From Candidatus Kapaibacterium sp. (GTDB taxonomy: Bacteria; Bacteroidota; Ignavibacteria; Kapaibacteriales; UBA2268), in contig JAQUZU010000079.1 in NCBI GenBank assembly GCA_028691175.1, positions 1-8,036 on the forward strand: a stretch of DNA of 8,036 bases, given 5' to 3'. This document shows positions 7,050 through 8,036 of this stretch, one piece after another (the stretch's first letter is position 1; each line of letters opens with the position of its first letter). Made by a program: the position numbers and the translations under genes. The notes beneath the pieces were generated by a model. The model was not told the DNA's origin, searched no databases, and worked only from the letters and a program-made list of their open reading frames with translations.

Positions 7050-7682
7050 CTAATCCACTAATTGATTTTTAATGGCATAATGCGTGATTTCTGCGTTGTC
7101 TTTCATGTTCATTTTTCGCAAAATATGCGAGCGAAACGTGCTGATGGTCTTAACGCTGAGGTTTAGTTCTTTCGAGATTGTCGAAACGGATTTTCCGCTG
7201 GCAATCATACACATAACTTGATATTCGCGGTCGGAGAGAGATTCATGCAGCGGACGATCCGATGACGGATTCAGATTGGTTACGAGAGCGTCGGCAACGG
7301 TATGCGAAATATATTTTCTGCCGGTCGAGACTGTGCGAATAGCTTCGATCAGTTCGTCCGGAGCGGATTTTTTATTAATATAGCCCGCGGCTCCGCTTCG
7401 CAACGTGCGGACAGCATATTCTTCCTCGCGATGAACGCTCAACACCAGAACCGGCAATTTCGGGAAATCGAGTTTGATGTCTTTCAGCGTGTCCAAGCCA
7501 CTGCGACCGGGCATTGTAATATCGAGGATAACCACGTCGAAACTTTGCTTGCGGAGTTTCTCCATTAATTCGTAGCCGTTACTTGCCTCGTCGGCTACAA
7601 TCATTTCCATTGTGTCCTCGAGGATCTGCTTTAATCCCTTGCGAACTATAGCGTGGTCGTCTGCAATTATTATTTTTATCAT
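7050..7682 (-). CDS. NarL/FixJ-family response regulator (receiver plus LuxR-type HTH)
   Basis: The 210-residue DNA-binding regulator has a complete receiver domain (1 to about 120): D8/D9, phospho-acceptor D54 (VVILDITMPGRSG), S82 in LSVH and K104 (INKKSAPDEL). A short linker leads to a LuxR/GerE helix-turn-helix (about 147-208; LSDREYQVMCMIASGKS, then VKTISTFRSHILRKMN as the recognition helix). Phosphorylation should promote dimerisation and binding to target promoters; the targets cannot be inferred. It resembles GacA/UvrY-, NarL- and DegU-like regulators. The partner kinase is very likely the gene ending 82 bp upstream, whose ATPase domain is of the type that pairs with this family. The start ATG 7682 has no strong Shine-Dalgarno. 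Downstream, the recombinase gene starts 2 nt after its stop. Confidence 0.95.
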   Translation of the reverse strand: MIKIIIADDHAIVRKGLKQILEDTMEMIVADEASNGYELMEKLRKQSFDVVILDITMPGRSGLDTLKDIKLDFPKLPVLVLSVHREEEYAVRTLRSGAAGYINKKSAPDELIEAIRTVSTGRKYISHTVADALVTNLNPSSDRPLHESLSDREYQVMCMIASGKSVSTISKELNLSVKTISTFRSHILRKMNMKDNAEITHYAIKNQLVD

Positions 7683-7764
7683 CTATTTATAACTTCAATA
7701 TTCTCGATAAATTTTTTTTAAAATAAACGTATAAACTTTTATAATAGTGTAAAAGACTAAAAAA

Positions 7765-8036
7765 TTACCGCGGAATCTCCAAATAAACTTCGGTTCCCTC
7801 GTCCGGAATGCCGGAAATTTTTACGCTACCGCCTACAGATCGTGCCCGCTCATTCATCGCGAACAGCCCGAAGGAGCTCGGTGCATCAATTTGTTCCTGG
7901 CTGATTCCTACTCCGTTATCGGTTACGAATAATTCGTATTTGTCCGGTAATTCGCGGAACAAAACTTCTACTGTGTTCGCTTTTGAATGTCGGATTGCGT
8001 TGGTCAGCGTTTCCTGCAAAATCCGGAAAATCACAG
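7765..8036 (-). CDS. Sensor histidine kinase, NarX/DegS (HisKA_3) type, C-terminal end only
   Basis: Only the last 89 codons are visible; the frame stays open to the right edge, so the rest of the gene lies outside the window. A GTG at 8032-8034 is an internal Val, not the start. The segment is a GHKL ATP-binding domain: N-box QETLTNAIRHSKA (N12, H16 of the visible part), G1 VTDNGVGIS (D39), G2 FGLFAMNERARSVGGS, and ending GTEVYLEIPR. The N-box ending in RHS and the MNERA motif mark the small-ATPase subfamily found with HisKA_3 domains, the usual partners of NarL-type regulators. It encodes the catalytic end of a kinase that probably phosphorylates D54 of the regulator encoded just downstream. 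Sensor and membrane regions cannot be seen. Confidence 0.92.
   Translation of the reverse strand, partial: VIFRILQETLTNAIRHSKANTVEVLFRELPDKYELFVTDNGVGISQEQIDAPSSFGLFAMNERARSVGGSVKISGIPDEGTEVYLEIPR

Noticed and set aside
7683..7764. AT-rich gap between kinase and regulator with loose CTATTTATAA / TTATAATAG inverted repeats, considered as an operator or terminator.
   Set aside because: Low-complexity A/T sequence gives such matches by chance; no GC stem or clear promoter pair was found.

Overview
The window looks like a chromosomal segment of a free-living bacterium of the Bacteroidota/FCB group, possibly a deep branch such as an Ignavibacteria- or Kapabacteria-like lineage. Three things point there. 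One secreted protein ends in a type IX secretion (T9SS)-like sorting domain. Threonyl-tRNA synthetase has an [10 protein letters not shown] active-site motif. At least one intergenic region matches the Bacteroidota promoter form (TTG, about 19 nt, TAnnTTTG). The base composition is moderately AT-rich by eye, and intergenic regions are very AT-rich. No rRNA, tRNA, CRISPR array, insertion sequence or phage gene was recognised. The lineage is an inference, not a proven assignment.

Layout. Positions 1-1556 (minus) hold the first ~518 codons of thrS, cut by the left edge. An AT-rich 184-bp divergent intergenic region (1557-1740) separates it from a two-gene plus-strand unit. This unit encodes a secreted lamin-tail-domain protein with a T9SS-like C-terminus (1741-2574), then, one base later, an NlpC/P60 lipoprotein (2576-3136). 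The unit runs tail to tail into a minus-strand run, and the two stop codons overlap by four bases.

The minus-strand run covers 3133-8036. Read in its own direction it contains: a NarL-partner-type sensor kinase (3' end only), a NarL/LuxR response regulator, a XerC/XerD tyrosine recombinase, the mechanosensitive channel MscL, a receiver plus HD-GYP-like protein, and a receiver plus histidine-kinase-like protein. Gaps are 82, 2, 35, 30-84 and 64 bp, so parts of it are probably co-transcribed.

The main points of interest are the last two signalling proteins. Both keep the overall fold signatures but have lost catalytic residues. In the receiver-kinase, the H-box histidine is Cys and the G1/G2 ATP-lid motifs are degraded. 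In the receiver-HD-GYP protein, the phospho-acceptor Asp is Glu and most HD-GYP metal ligands are gone although the DGSGYP loop is kept. They look like a linked pair of pseudo-enzymes working by binding or allostery, encoded downstream of mscL. The remaining genes are ordinary members of known families.
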